Assembly (NCBI RefSeq): GCF_039543525.1
Contig: NZ_BAABJX010000036.1
Location: 1-64,000, forward strand
From: Algivirga pacifica
GTDB taxonomy: Bacteria; Bacteroidota; Bacteroidia; Cytophagales; Flammeovirgaceae
Reading direction: 5' to 3'
DNA: 64,000 nt
Shown here in pieces: positions 8,332-16,282 of this stretch (its first letter is position 1; each line of letters begins with the position of its first letter). Under the pieces are notes generated by a model, which did no database searches, was not told the DNA's origin, and saw only the letters and a program-made list of their open reading frames with translations. Made by a program: the position numbers and the translations under genes.

Positions 8332-9187
8332 TAATTGTCGCTTTTTGATAAAGATCTTTACTCAAATTAGTGGATAGTCGTACCTTTCGTCGATTGAGAA
8401 TAACGGCTTCTACCTGATCTCTCACAAACTCCAACGGAGATACCTGATCTACAATCTTATACTCTCTGATATAGAAAAAATAAGCATAGCCTCCATCTTC
8501 AGTTTTCCAAAAGCGCTTACGTTTCAACATTTGTAACTGATCAGAAGTAGTTTTCATAAAAGGTGTCCCAAACAGCAACTCATCCAACTCCATCCAAGAA
8601 TCATCATTGGTATAAGCAAAATCCGCATAACTCAACGCAAGACTTCTGATTTTAGCCATAGATGCGTCTCCATCATCCTTCATCCACTGTTCTAACTTAT
8701 CCAGATTAGGGGTTTCTTCAGGGAACTTCAAAAAAACACCTCTTACAATATTAGACTTAAGAACAAACTCTTTCTCATTCTCCCCATAATATTTTTCCAA
8801 TTCTTCTTCCGTCACCAAGGTATCCAGGTTTTCAGCTACATATTTTTGCTCATAAGCATAAGCCAATAACTGAAATTTATACTCCTCGATTTTACGCTCC
8901 AACTCTGCCTCATCCATTTCCATATTCTCTTCAGCCTCATGCAAAAGCAACTCTTTACGCACCCATGAATTGACATAACGCTTGACTAAGGTAGAATCTG
9001 CCTCTGATGCCACCGTCAAATCCATTATCCCAGCAAGATCTTTTTCGTAAAGAACCTTGTCATGTACTCTCGCCAAAGCCTTCCCTTTACTGGCAGTGAT
9101 GTCTTTTGCAGAAGAAAATACCGTACGCACCTCCTCACAAGCGCTCAGCGATAGCGCGGCCAGAAAAAATATAATATACTTGTTCAT
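8306..9187 (-). CDS. PPIase-like (SurA/PpiC-related) lipoprotein
   Basis: This is a 293-residue lipoprotein: the signal peptide ends in LSLSAC, a lipobox, so it should be anchored at the periplasmic face of a membrane. The mature part is acidic and helical (VKRYVNSWVRKELLLHEAEENMEMDEAELERKIEEYK), resembling the SurA chaperone arms. I see no clean parvulin catalytic domain. Homologous genes in this position in Bacteroidota are annotated as peptidyl-prolyl isomerases. It is the first gene of the two-gene operon, overlapping the SurA-like gene, and it probably works with it in outer-membrane protein biogenesis. Confidence 0.8.
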   Translation of the reverse strand: MNKYIIFFLAALSLSACEEVRTVFSSAKDITASKGKALARVHDKVLYEKDLAGIMDLTVASEADSTLVKRYVNSWVRKELLLHEAEENMEMDEAELERKIEEYKFQLLAYAYEQKYVAENLDTLVTEEELEKYYGENEKEFVLKSNIVRGVFLKFPEETPNLDKLEQWMKDDGDASMAKIRSLALSYADFAYTNDDSWMELDELLFGTPFMKTTSDQLQMLKRKRFWKTEDGGYAYFFYIREYKIVDQVSPLEFVRDQVEAVILNRRKVRLSTNLSKDLYQKATINEDYEIFN

Positions 9188-9372
9188 CCTCGTTCAGTCT
9201 TGTAATCTATATGAAATGACACTTCATAATTGAAAAAAGTGGCACATCCATCCAATCTCTCTTTATACTAGACACTTTTCATGCCTAAAGTATTTCTTAA
9301 TATTCACAAAGAAAGTAAGCCCAAAGAGCAATCAAAGGATTGCGTTCCTTTATTTAATCTTTTTTAACAACA

Positions 9373-9380
9373 CAAAGATA
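9373..9380 (-). promoter_or_regulatory. Candidate -7 promoter box for the PPIase operon
   Basis: On the minus strand it reads TATCTTTG, a full match to TAnnTTTG. It lies about 190 bp upstream of the lipoprotein start, leaving a long 5' leader. Confidence 0.45.
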
Positions 9381-9445
9381 TAATTAAAAGATTTTCACGC
9401 ATAAAGAATTGATGAATTTGGAGTGACGAATAAAAAATACGAATC

Positions 9446-9766
9446 ATCCCATATTAACAAATGACTTAGCTTTCTGAGAGTTCATCACTTTGCAGCTATC
9501 TCACAAGCCCTTTATGAGCTTCTTCATTTTTTCCTTGATGAAAAAACGAAGCAAAAAAATCAAGGCTTTGAAGAATTTGCCTAATTTCTAATCGCAAAAG
9601 CTAAAAATTCCAAACTCGCTGCGCTCAAACAATGGAATTTTCTTAACGCTTTTACGATTAAAAATTTTAACGGCAATTCTTCAAGGCCGTTTTTAAATAT
9701 ATAAAGGTACTTTTTAAACAAAAAAATATGAGTCTCCCTTAAATGTTAATATGAGATGATTCATGT
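9446..9766. repeat. Dispersed 330-bp direct repeat, copy 2
   Basis: This is the same sequence as 6611-6945 in the same orientation, upstream of the PPIase operon. The terminator-like hairpin at its end is degraded here (ATGAGTCTCCC against GAGATGATTCAT). It contains no open gene of convincing length. Confidence 0.85.
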
Positions 9767-9821
9767 TTATCCATTTGAAAATGAGAGATCCTATTTCTCA
9801 AATGGCTTAACGTTCGATTAT

Positions 9822-9867
9822 TAAAAAAGTGTAGAGGTGTTACGTTTAAACTTTTACACTTCTACAC
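9822..9867 (-). terminator. Intrinsic terminator of the thioredoxin-like gene
   Basis: On the minus strand GTGTAGAAGTGT pairs with ACACCTCTACAC (one mismatch), followed by a run of T residues. It lies 9 bp past the stop codon at 9876. Confidence 0.8.
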
Positions 9868-9875
9868 TCAGTCCA

Positions 9876-10400
9876 CTAGTAAGGAGACTTATAAACCTTA
9901 GGATAATCCTGCCAAGGAATCGTATCCTTTCCCTCTTCCATATAGGAGAGGATCATATGCATACGCTCCTTAGGGTGAAACCCTGGAATAGGTTGGATTA
10001 ACTCTAACTTCTCATTCAGAAAGACCACCGTAGGATAACTCAACTTATTATTCAATAAAGACGCTGCTAATTCATTATACCCTCTTCTGCCCGACGGGAC
10101 AAACTTAAAAACATACCCCATAAAATCCAGGTCACGCTTATCCTCTGCATTAAACTTCACTGCATAGTAGTGGTCATTAATATAATTAGTCACCTCAGGA
10201 TCTTGAAAGGTTACCTTATCCATCTTCTTACACCAACCACACCAATCAGTATATACATCAATGATTACTTTTCTAGGTTCTTTGGCCATAGCTTCCTCTA
10301 GTTGAGTAATATCCAACCATTGGATGTTTGCACTGTTCTGAGCATATAAAATTGGTCCTAGTCCCCATATCAGGAGTATTAAGAGTGCTATTTTTTTCAT
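9876..10400 (-). CDS. Exported thioredoxin-like protein
   Basis: This is a 174-residue protein with an N-terminal signal peptide (KKIALLILLIWGLGPILYAQ) and a thioredoxin fold. The redox motif WCGWCKKM lies at about residues 53-60, after the beta strand KVIIDVYTD. The cis-proline segment is LSYPTVVFL. It should act in the periplasm on disulfides of exported proteins. It resembles the DUF255/thioredoxin_7 group common in Bacteroidota. It is a single gene with its own terminator, flanked by repeat-rich DNA on both sides. Confidence 0.88.
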   Translation of the reverse strand: MKKIALLILLIWGLGPILYAQNSANIQWLDITQLEEAMAKEPRKVIIDVYTDWCGWCKKMDKVTFQDPEVTNYINDHYYAVKFNAEDKRDLDFMGYVFKFVPSGRRGYNELAASLLNNKLSYPTVVFLNEKLELIQPIPGFHPKERMHMILSYMEEGKDTIPWQDYPKVYKSPY

Positions 10401-10443
10401 ATCGATGGTTGATTTTTAATTTTCAATAGTTAATTAAAATATT

Positions 10444-10507
10444 GTTTCACAGGGCAATGCCCTGTGCTATTAGCGATGCCTTGTACTATTGGCAATATCT
10501 TGTGCTA
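10444..10507. repeat. Three imperfect 20-bp direct repeats with a small palindrome
   Basis: Three diverging copies of GGCAATGCCCTGTGCTATTA follow one another. The first copy carries a 7-bp palindrome, ACAGGGC-AAT-GCCCTGT (10449-10465). They lie upstream of the thioredoxin-like gene and upstream of the gene at 10624. Confidence 0.7.
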
Positions 10508-10623
10508 TTAAATAATAACCCTTCAGCACAAAAGTTTATAATTTTAAGATACAATAAACCTTAAATTTCCTACAAATTATCGTCTTTTGTATTTCTATCA
10601 TGTAGCATTAATCACAGAACGAT

Positions 10624-11271
10624 ATGGAACTGACCCCTTTTAAGGACTTGAATGCAATAGCCCTCAAAACTTTTCGGGTTTGGAGCAAGCAAGCAAAATA
10701 TCATTACCAATCGGTAGATTTCTATGCCGCGGAGGAGCAAATTGTACAAGACTTCACTTCTGCGTTGGAAAAGTCATTAGAAGAGATCAAGCGAAAGGGA
10801 TACGAGCAGCACCGTCAGCGTCCGGGCTGGGGGAGCAGTGTTTATCTAACCTTATTGGCTAAAAATTTACATTTTTACTGGCATAATGTTTTTGTATTGG
10901 GCGCTTCTCCTGAATATAAAACGGCCGTTTGGCTTCGAGCGACACTATCCTATATTGATAAACACCCTGAAGCCATTAAAAACATCAATCGTCTCTATAC
11001 AGCAGCCATAGAACAACGTTTCCCTTTTGAGCAACAAGAAAAAACAATGCTTAGCAAGGATGAAATCACTCAACATCATCTGGTGGCAGACCTCAACTAT
11101 ACCATGAACTGGGATATGCATCGCAAACAGCTTACGGAGCAATTAAAAGAAACCTTCCGTGAGTTATTGGATCAAAGGGGGCCTCGCTTCCTTTCGCCTG
11201 AGAACTTCTATGAGTTTATCGACTTGCAAGAATTGGATAACTTTCTGGAGCTGAATTTACATATTCTGTAA
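10624..11271 (+). CDS. Hypothetical cytosolic protein
   Basis: I do not recognise this 215-residue protein. It has no signal peptide or membrane segment. It is predicted to be largely helical, with many aromatic and charged residues (WSKQAKYHYQSVDFYAAEEQIVQDF, LHFYWHNVFVLGASPEYK, ELLDQRGPRFLSPENFYEF). Its composition looks like a real gene, with codon use like its neighbours. The ATG start follows an AT-rich leader. It stands alone on the plus strand and ends directly at a composite palindrome. No function can be proposed. Confidence 0.75.
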   Translation: MELTPFKDLNAIALKTFRVWSKQAKYHYQSVDFYAAEEQIVQDFTSALEKSLEEIKRKGYEQHRQRPGWGSSVYLTLLAKNLHFYWHNVFVLGASPEYKTAVWLRATLSYIDKHPEAIKNINRLYTAAIEQRFPFEQQEKTMLSKDEITQHHLVADLNYTMNWDMHRKQLTEQLKETFRELLDQRGPRFLSPENFYEFIDLQELDNFLELNLHIL

Positions 11272-11273
11272 CT

Positions 11274-11327
11274 GGAGGCTGGAGCCTCCATACAATCGCT
11301 TGTGAGTCGTAAGCTGGAGCTTACGAC
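11274..11327. repeat. Two-palindrome composite after the gene stop
   Basis: The palindromes GGAGGCTGGAGCCTCC (11274-11289) and one built on GTCGTAAGCT/AGCTTACGAC (11306-11327) lie within 55 bp, starting 2 bp after the stop codon. The same order of two palindromes with a similar spacer recurs at 19723-19772. Two degenerate copies of the second arm follow up to 11375. Confidence 0.75.
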
Positions 11328-11393
11328 TAGTAAGAGGGCTTACGACTAGTAAGGGGGCTTACGATTAGTAAACGACTAGCAGAGGCAAGGGTA

Positions 11394-11442
11394 ACAACTA
11401 AACAATATGAACGAGCGAAGCTCAATTAAACAACATGAACAA
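11394..11442. repeat. GTTCATAATGTTTAGTTGAG-class element, single arm (G)
   Basis: This matches one arm of the larger element at 14461-14592: CAACTAAACAATATGAAC, then GAGC-GAA-GCTC, then a second copy of the arm sequence. It abuts the rplT terminator. Confidence 0.75.
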
Positions 11443-11444
11443 AA

Positions 11445-11479
11445 AAAATCCACAGTAGCCCGAAAGCTTCTGTGGATTT
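11445..11479 (-). terminator. Intrinsic terminator of infC-rpmI-rplT
   Basis: On the minus strand AAATCCACAG pairs with CTGTGGATTT, with an inner AGC/GCT pairing, followed by T residues. It lies about 30 bp after the rplT stop. Confidence 0.8.
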
Positions 11480-11507
11480 CTTATCGATTTAAAATAAGAC
11501 GCGATGC

Positions 11508-11852
11508 TTATTTTACTTTTTCTACTACTGCTTTGAACGCCTCTGGGTGGTTCATTGCAAGGTCAGCCAATACTTTTCTGTTTAGCTCGATACCTGCAGC
11601 ATTCAATTTACCGATCAATTGAGAGTAAGACATTCCGTGCAAACGAGCACCAGCGTTAATTCTGGTGATCCAAAGTGCTCTGAATTCTCTTTTCTTCTGC
11701 TTTCTATCTCTGTAAGCATAAGTAAGACCTTTCTCAACGGCGTTTTTCGCTACCGTCCAAACGTTCTTTCTTCTTCCCCAGTAACCTTTAGCTAACTTAA
11801 GGACGTTTTTTCTTCTAGCTCTTGAAGCTACGTGATTAACCGATCTAGGCAT
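11508..11852 (-). CDS. rplT: 50S ribosomal protein L20
   Basis: L20 is an early-assembly protein of the large ribosomal subunit that binds 23S rRNA. It has 114 residues, the normal length, with the highly basic N-terminus PRSVNHVASRARRKNVLKLAKGYWGRR and the conserved globular part (ALWITRINAGARLHGMSYSQLIGKL). It is the last gene of the infC-rpmI-rplT operon, 56 bp after rpmI. In other bacteria L20 represses this operon by binding its leader; a structured leader lies upstream of rpmI here. Confidence 0.98.
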   Translation of the reverse strand: MPRSVNHVASRARRKNVLKLAKGYWGRRKNVWTVAKNAVEKGLTYAYRDRKQKKREFRALWITRINAGARLHGMSYSQLIGKLNAAGIELNRKVLADLAMNHPEAFKAVVEKVK

Positions 11853-11908
11853 TGTATATCTTGTTTAAGAAAATTAAAAACTAAAATAAGATGATGTAAC
11901 AATAAAGA

Positions 11909-12103
11909 TTACATCCAAAGCATTTGCTTCACCAAACGCTCGTCTGCTTTGTGTACCTCACCAGTACCTGTAAGATTTCTCTTTTGTTTCTTAGTTTTCT
12001 TAGTCAAGATGTGACTTTTGAAAGCGTGCTTTCTTCTAAGTTTGCCTGTACCTGTTACGGTGAAACGCTTCTTAGCGCCAGATTTCACTTTTACCTTTGG
12101 CAT
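11909..12103 (-). CDS. rpmI: 50S ribosomal protein L35
   Basis: This is a 64-residue basic ribosomal protein of the large subunit. The sequence PKVKVKSGAKKRFTVTGTGK at its N-terminus and HILTKKTKKQKRNLTG in the middle are diagnostic. It is the middle gene of the operon, separated from infC by 173 bp that contain a structured leader, a terminator-like hairpin and an internal promoter box. Confidence 0.98.
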   Translation of the reverse strand: MPKVKVKSGAKKRFTVTGTGKLRRKHAFKSHILTKKTKKQKRNLTGTGEVHKADERLVKQMLWM

Positions 12104-12139
12104 TTTTCTAAGATTAAAATGTTACAAAATATATTAAAC

Positions 12140-12235
12140 GCTACCTTCGGCAGCCAAACGGCCTCGGTAAGCTATATAGCTGCATTTTTTTGAACAAAAA
12201 AATGCACGCCTGTATCAAACAAGCGTGCAAATATA
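12140..12235 (-). promoter_or_regulatory. Structured leader with attenuator upstream of rpmI-rplT
   Basis: Read on the minus strand, three elements follow one another. First comes a -7-like box TATATTTG at 12228-12235. Next is a hairpin, GCACGC pairing with GCGTGC (12204-12228), followed directly by ATTTTTTT; this is a terminator-like shape. That T-run is itself one arm of a second hairpin (ATTTTTTT-GTTC-AAAAAAAT), which would compete with termination. Last, GCTTACC pairs with GGTAGC (12140-12172) around an inner GGCC/GGCT stem, ending about 37 bp before the rpmI ATG. This fits an autoregulated ribosomal-protein leader, but no known leader consensus could be checked. Confidence 0.5.
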
Positions 12236-12276
12236 GTGAATTTTCATTCAAACAATACAATGTTTCGAATAAAAAA

Positions 12277-12792
12277 TTATTTCGCTGCTAAAGGAGTTAA
12301 GAACATAATCATTCTTCTACCTTCCATACGAGGATGTTGCTCGACTTTTCCTACCTCTTCCAAGCCTGCAGCAAACTTCTCCAAAAGCTCTTTACCTCTG
12401 TCCTTATAAACGATAGAACGACCATAGAAGTGTACATAAGCTTTCACCTTGTTTCCTTCTTTCAAGAACTTAATCGCATGTTTTTGCTTAAAGTTCAAGT
12501 CGTGATCATCTGTATTCGGTCCAAAACGTATCTCCTTCACTACCGTCTTAGCGGCTTTGGCCTTCAACTCCTTCTGTCTTTTCTTCTGATCGTACTTAAA
12601 TTTCGAATAATCAATGATCTTACAAACAGGAGGCTTTGCAGTGGGAGAAATTTCGACAAGATCCAGTCCTTGCTCGTCTGCCATCTTCAGGGCCTCATCT
12701 CTCGAGAAGATACCATTTTCAACATTTTCTCCTACTATCCTTACCTCTCTCGCTCTGATCTTATTATTAATTCTGTGTCGGATCTCAGCCAT
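12277..12792 (-). CDS. infC: Translation initiation factor IF-3
   Basis: IF-3 binds the 30S subunit, blocks premature 50S joining and proofreads the start codon. The protein has 171 residues. The N-terminal domain includes RINNKIRAREVRIVGEN and DLVEISPTAKPPVCKIIDY, and the C-terminal domain includes KEIRFGPNTDDHDLNFKQKHAIKFL and VEQHPRMEGRRMIMFL. The start is fixed: an in-frame TAG lies directly before the ATG at 12790-12792, so the rare ATT-type start known in other phyla is not used. A promoter box lies about 60 bp upstream. Confidence 0.98.
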   Translation of the reverse strand: MAEIRHRINNKIRAREVRIVGENVENGIFSRDEALKMADEQGLDLVEISPTAKPPVCKIIDYSKFKYDQKKRQKELKAKAAKTVVKEIRFGPNTDDHDLNFKQKHAIKFLKEGNKVKAYVHFYGRSIVYKDRGKELLEKFAAGLEEVGKVEQHPRMEGRRMIMFLTPLAAK

Positions 12793-12853
12793 CTAGTTCT
12801 TTTTAATACTAAAATTTAATTTTTTTATAATTTGTCCTGTGAAAACATTTCCA

Positions 12854-12861
12854 CAAATATA
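12854..12861 (-). promoter_or_regulatory. Candidate -7 promoter box for the infC operon
   Basis: On the minus strand this reads TATATTTG followed by TGG, a full match to TAnnTTTG. It lies about 62 bp upstream of the infC ATG, at a normal distance for the operon's main promoter. Confidence 0.55.
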
Positions 12862-13106
12862 AGATTATTGCCTGATTTAATGAATATATTTTAAGAAACA
12901 TATTGCTAATTCTCAAGGTTTCATCATTTTTTCGAAAAATTCCTGAGACGATACTGGTAAATCTTGCACAATAATTGTCCAATTTAGAGAAATGATTCCT
13001 TATACAGGAAGCAATGACTCGAAAATTTTCAGGATTACATGCCAGCCATAAAACTTTTTCATGCAACATCACATTTATTACTAAACTTCCACCAACCATT
13101 TACTAG

Positions 13107-14456
13107 ATGAAAACATACATTTCAATAGGATTTAGCTTATTATTTATATTGAGTATAATAGGCTGTAACGATGAGGCTCCAACTCCTGAGGAACAGGAAG
13201 ATTTAGCCAAAGAAACACTCTTTGAACTCATGAACACCTACTACTTATGGGAAGATGAGATTCCAAATGGCATTGACCCTGATGATTATGCCGACGTCCA
13301 TGAGTTACTGGATGCAATGCGCTATCAGCCTAGGGATGCCTCTTTAAGTTACGTAGAAGACTTACAAGAATTTAGAGACCGCATTAACTCTGGAAGCACT
13401 GGCAATGTAGGCTTTGGAGTTAATCTGGTAGCTGAATACGATGAAACTAATCCGAACCTCCTGGAGACCATCTATATTCGTGAAAGCTTCTCCAATGCCC
13501 GAGATGCAGGCATTAACCGAGGAGATCAATTAATTGGTATTAACCAGCAGCTGATCAAGGGACTTACTACAGATCAATTCAACAATCTACTTGCAGAAGT
13601 ATCTGAAGCGGGAAATGCAGTGTTTAACCTGACAACAGTAGATGGTATTGATCAAGACATACAAGTAAGTACAGGTGAAATCAATATAGAAGCCATTACG
13701 CTTGATCGTATTATTGAAAGTAATGGTAAGAAAGTCGGCTACCTTGCACTAAGAAGCTTTTTACGTGAAGGGCTGGCTAATGATGTTCGTGCTATATTCC
13801 AATCTTTTGCTAGTCAAAATATCGATGAGATTGTTCTGGACTTTCGATATAATGGCGGAGGGTATGTAAGTGTAGCGCAATTAATGGCTGAGATGATTGT
13901 CCCTGCTGAGTTTTATGGAAAGGAATTTATCACTTTTCAACATAACGATATCATCAGTGCCGAGTTTGACTCTACACTAATATTAACTGCACCAAACAGT
14001 AGCCGCAACTATCCAGAGCTCAATCTTCCAAGAGTCTTTATCCTTACGACTGGAAGAACCGCTTCTGCCAGTGAGCTCGTGGCTGTAGGTCTCGCTCCCT
14101 ATATAGACGTGTACTTAGTAGGCGCACAAACCTTTGGTAAACCTGTCGGAAGCTATACCATTGAAGATGAAGAAACAAACTATATGTATAGCCTAATCAG
14201 TTTCCAGAATGTTCAAAATGAGCTTAATATCGATTACTTTGATGGGCTTCCAGTAGATTTTGAAGCGGCTGACGGGTATCAATACCCTTGGGGTGATCCA
14301 AGAGATCCTATGTTAGGGGCGGCTTTAAACTTTATTGATAACGGTAGCTTTGGCGTTGCTGCCCGTAAGGTCAGTGTTATACCTTCTATCAACTTTGATG
14401 AGATTAGTAGCAAGGAAGAGGCTGCATATGGAGCAGTAGTTCCTTTAAAGAAATAA
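13107..14456 (+). CDS. S41-family peptidase lipoprotein
   Basis: This is a 449-residue exported serine protease of the C-terminal-processing (Ctp/Tsp) class. The signal peptide ends in a lipobox (LSIIGC), so it should be membrane-anchored in the periplasm or outer membrane. An N-terminal helical region is followed by a PDZ-like domain at about 85-185 (GFGVNL, ARDAGINRGDQLIGIN). The S41 core follows, with RYNGGG near 250, the catalytic Ser in TASASELVA (about residue 321) and the catalytic Lys in TFGKPVGS (about 345). All key residues are present. It converges on pdxA, with a large palindromic repeat between the stops. Confidence 0.92.
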   Translation: MKTYISIGFSLLFILSIIGCNDEAPTPEEQEDLAKETLFELMNTYYLWEDEIPNGIDPDDYADVHELLDAMRYQPRDASLSYVEDLQEFRDRINSGSTGNVGFGVNLVAEYDETNPNLLETIYIRESFSNARDAGINRGDQLIGINQQLIKGLTTDQFNNLLAEVSEAGNAVFNLTTVDGIDQDIQVSTGEINIEAITLDRIIESNGKKVGYLALRSFLREGLANDVRAIFQSFASQNIDEIVLDFRYNGGGYVSVAQLMAEMIVPAEFYGKEFITFQHNDIISAEFDSTLILTAPNSSRNYPELNLPRVFILTTGRTASASELVAVGLAPYIDVYLVGAQTFGKPVGSYTIEDEETNYMYSLISFQNVQNELNIDYFDGLPVDFEAADGYQYPWGDPRDPMLGAALNFIDNGSFGVAARKVSVIPSINFDEISSKEEAAYGAVVPLKK

Positions 14457-14460
14457 CCTA

Positions 14461-14592
14461 TTTGTTCATAATGTTTAGTTGAGCTTCGCTCGTTCATAAT
14501 GTTTAGTTGAGTTTTAAAAGTACATCGTTTGGTACGATACAAACAACTAAACAACATGAACGAGCGAAGCTCAACTAAACATTATGAACAAA
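14461..14592. repeat. GTTCATAATGTTTAGTTGAG-class element F
   Basis: The element fills the space between the convergent S41 and pdxA stops, starting 4 bp after one and ending 4 bp before the other. Arms of about 48 bp are inverted copies. Each arm holds two GTTCATAATGTTTAGTTG direct repeats around the mini-hairpin GAGC-TTC-GCTC. The centre holds a separate palindrome, GTA-C-ATCG-TTTG-type, ending GGTACGATAC. It is probably a bidirectional terminator. Confidence 0.8.
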
Positions 14593-14596
14593 CTAT

Positions 14597-16282
14597 TTAT
14601 GAATTGCCTTCCTGAGGACGAGAAGCATTCGGGTTTGGTCCTTTACGTTTTTTATGCCAACGCTTCTTCCCTCTATTACGCTGTCCCCCTCCCTTTTGAG
14701 AAGAAGGTTGCTGCTCTTTTTGACCTTCCTGTGAAACGTCCCCACCGTTATTCTCCTGTATCGTTGGAGTATCATTTGACTGTGTCGACGGTTGATCTTC
14801 TACAACTTCCTGCTGGTTTTTACCTTCAGGAGCCTGAGCTGCAGCTCTGTCCTTACGAGGAGGTCTATTTTCTCTTTGTCTCCCTTGTCTTGGTTTACGA
14901 GGCTCTTGAGCTGAAGATGATCCTTCAGGCTGAGGTTGAGCCTGTTCCTTCTCTTCCACGGCCTCTTTTCCTTCTGTAGCTACAGATGGCTTCCCTTGCT
15001 GCTTTGGCTCTACCTGTGGTTGCTGCTCCGAGCGTCTACCTCTACCTCTGGAATCCCTCGAATCTCTTCTATCCCTAGGCTTACGCTCTCTACCTTGCGT
15101 AGGATCATTTTTTCTTTTCTGTCTCTCCTCCTGCTCTGCCAGTTCTTTTTCAAATAGGCGTTGCTCTTCCTTTTCTCTTTCCACCTGTTGCTTCTTACTT
15201 TCTTCCTTCATTTGTGAAAGCAACTGCTTAGCATTAGGGCGAATCTGAGACTCCACCTTGTTTTGACGGTTCTTTACAATATCGACTGCCTGAAAAATTG
15301 CTTCCCTTAAAGATCCCTCATCAGCAAGTCCCTTTCCTGCAATATTGTAAGCCGTTCCATGATCCGGAGAAGTACGTACAATCGACAACCCTGCCGTATA
15401 GTTTACCCCACTCTCAAAAGCCATTGTCTTGAATGGAATCAATCCTTGATCATGATACATCGCCAATACACCATCAAATTTACGGTGCATCATGGTTCCA
15501 AAGAAACCATCTGCTGGATACGGACCAAAGACCAGATTGCCTTTCTTCTTCATCTCAATCACCGCAGGTTCAATGATATCCAATTCTTCACGACCAAGTA
15601 GCCCTTCTTCTCCAGCATGAGGGTTCAAACCAAGAATCGCTACTCTCGGACGTTGTATACCAAAATCCTCTTTTAAAGAGTTCAGTAAAACATTAGTCTT
15701 CTGAAAAATCAACTCCTTCGTAATGCTCTCTGGCACTTTACTTAATGGAATATGCCCTGTGATTACTCCTACTCTAAGATCATCACTACAAAGCAACATT
15801 AATGTTCCTTTCTCAGCATCTCCAAATGCCTCTGAATAGTACTCCGTATGCCCTGGAAACTGAAACTCCTCACTTTGGATATTCGCTTTGTTAATTGGAG
15901 AAGTTACAATTGCGTCGATCACTTTAGCCTTTAAATCTTCAGTAGATTTTTGGAGGGCTAAGAATGCGCACTGCCCCGCTTCCGGGGTTACCTTTCCGGG
16001 CTGTACTTCCTGAGGCTCTGCCCAGCAGTTCACGACATTAGGTTTCTTATCATTTAGATAACTATTCTCATTGAACTGATGATAGTTAAAATTTTCAATC
16101 CCTAATTGTCTCTTGTATTTTGTCAAGATTTTCCCTGACCCGTAAATTACCGGAACACAAATATTGGTAATCCGCTTATCCTGCAGCACTTTAATAATTG
16201 TCTCCGGACCTACTCCATTATAATCTCCGATAGTAATACCAATTACAGGCTTATCGGATGTTCTTTTTGTTGTATTGTCCAT
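14597..16282 (-). CDS. pdxA: 4-hydroxythreonine-4-phosphate dehydrogenase with long disordered tail
   Basis: PdxA oxidises 4-phosphohydroxy-threonine in pyridoxal phosphate synthesis. Residues 1 to about 345 are a normal PdxA: PVIGITIGDYNGVGPETI at the start, FPGHTEYYSEAFG, GLNPHAGEEGLLG and MYHDQGLIPFK with the metal-binding histidines. After that comes about 215 residues rich in Glu, Arg, Gln, Pro and Ser. First there is a charged helix-like stretch (EESKKQQVEREKEEQRLFEKEL), then Arg-rich patches (RDRRDSRDSRGRGRR) and a basic end (GKKRWHKKRKGPNPN). Normal PdxA proteins stop near 330-350 residues. The start is the ATG at 16282. It is divergent from rsmA, a pairing common in Bacteroidota. Confidence 0.9.
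   Translation of the reverse strand: MDNTTKRTSDKPVIGITIGDYNGVGPETIIKVLQDKRITNICVPVIYGSGKILTKYKRQLGIENFNYHQFNENSYLNDKKPNVVNCWAEPQEVQPGKVTPEAGQCAFLALQKSTEDLKAKVIDAIVTSPINKANIQSEEFQFPGHTEYYSEAFGDAEKGTLMLLCSDDLRVGVITGHIPLSKVPESITKELIFQKTNVLLNSLKEDFGIQRPRVAILGLNPHAGEEGLLGREELDIIEPAVIEMKKKGNLVFGPYPADGFFGTMMHRKFDGVLAMYHDQGLIPFKTMAFESGVNYTAGLSIVRTSPDHGTAYNIAGKGLADEGSLREAIFQAVDIVKNRQNKVESQIRPNAKQLLSQMKEESKKQQVEREKEEQRLFEKELAEQEERQKRKNDPTQGRERKPRDRRDSRDSRGRGRRSEQQPQVEPKQQGKPSVATEGKEAVEEKEQAQPQPEGSSSAQEPRKPRQGRQRENRPPRKDRAAAQAPEGKNQQEVVEDQPSTQSNDTPTIQENNGGDVSQEGQKEQQPSSQKGGGQRNRGKKRWHKKRKGPNPNASRPQEGNS

Noticed and set aside
12809..13099. 96-codon open frame on the minus strand upstream of infC
   Set aside because: It covers the infC promoter region, has no recognisable domain, and its codon and residue use do not look like a real protein.
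14936..15157. Open frames opposite the pdxA tail
   Set aside because: The low-complexity tail keeps other frames open. The opposite-strand peptides are Leu/Ser/Phe-rich artefacts.
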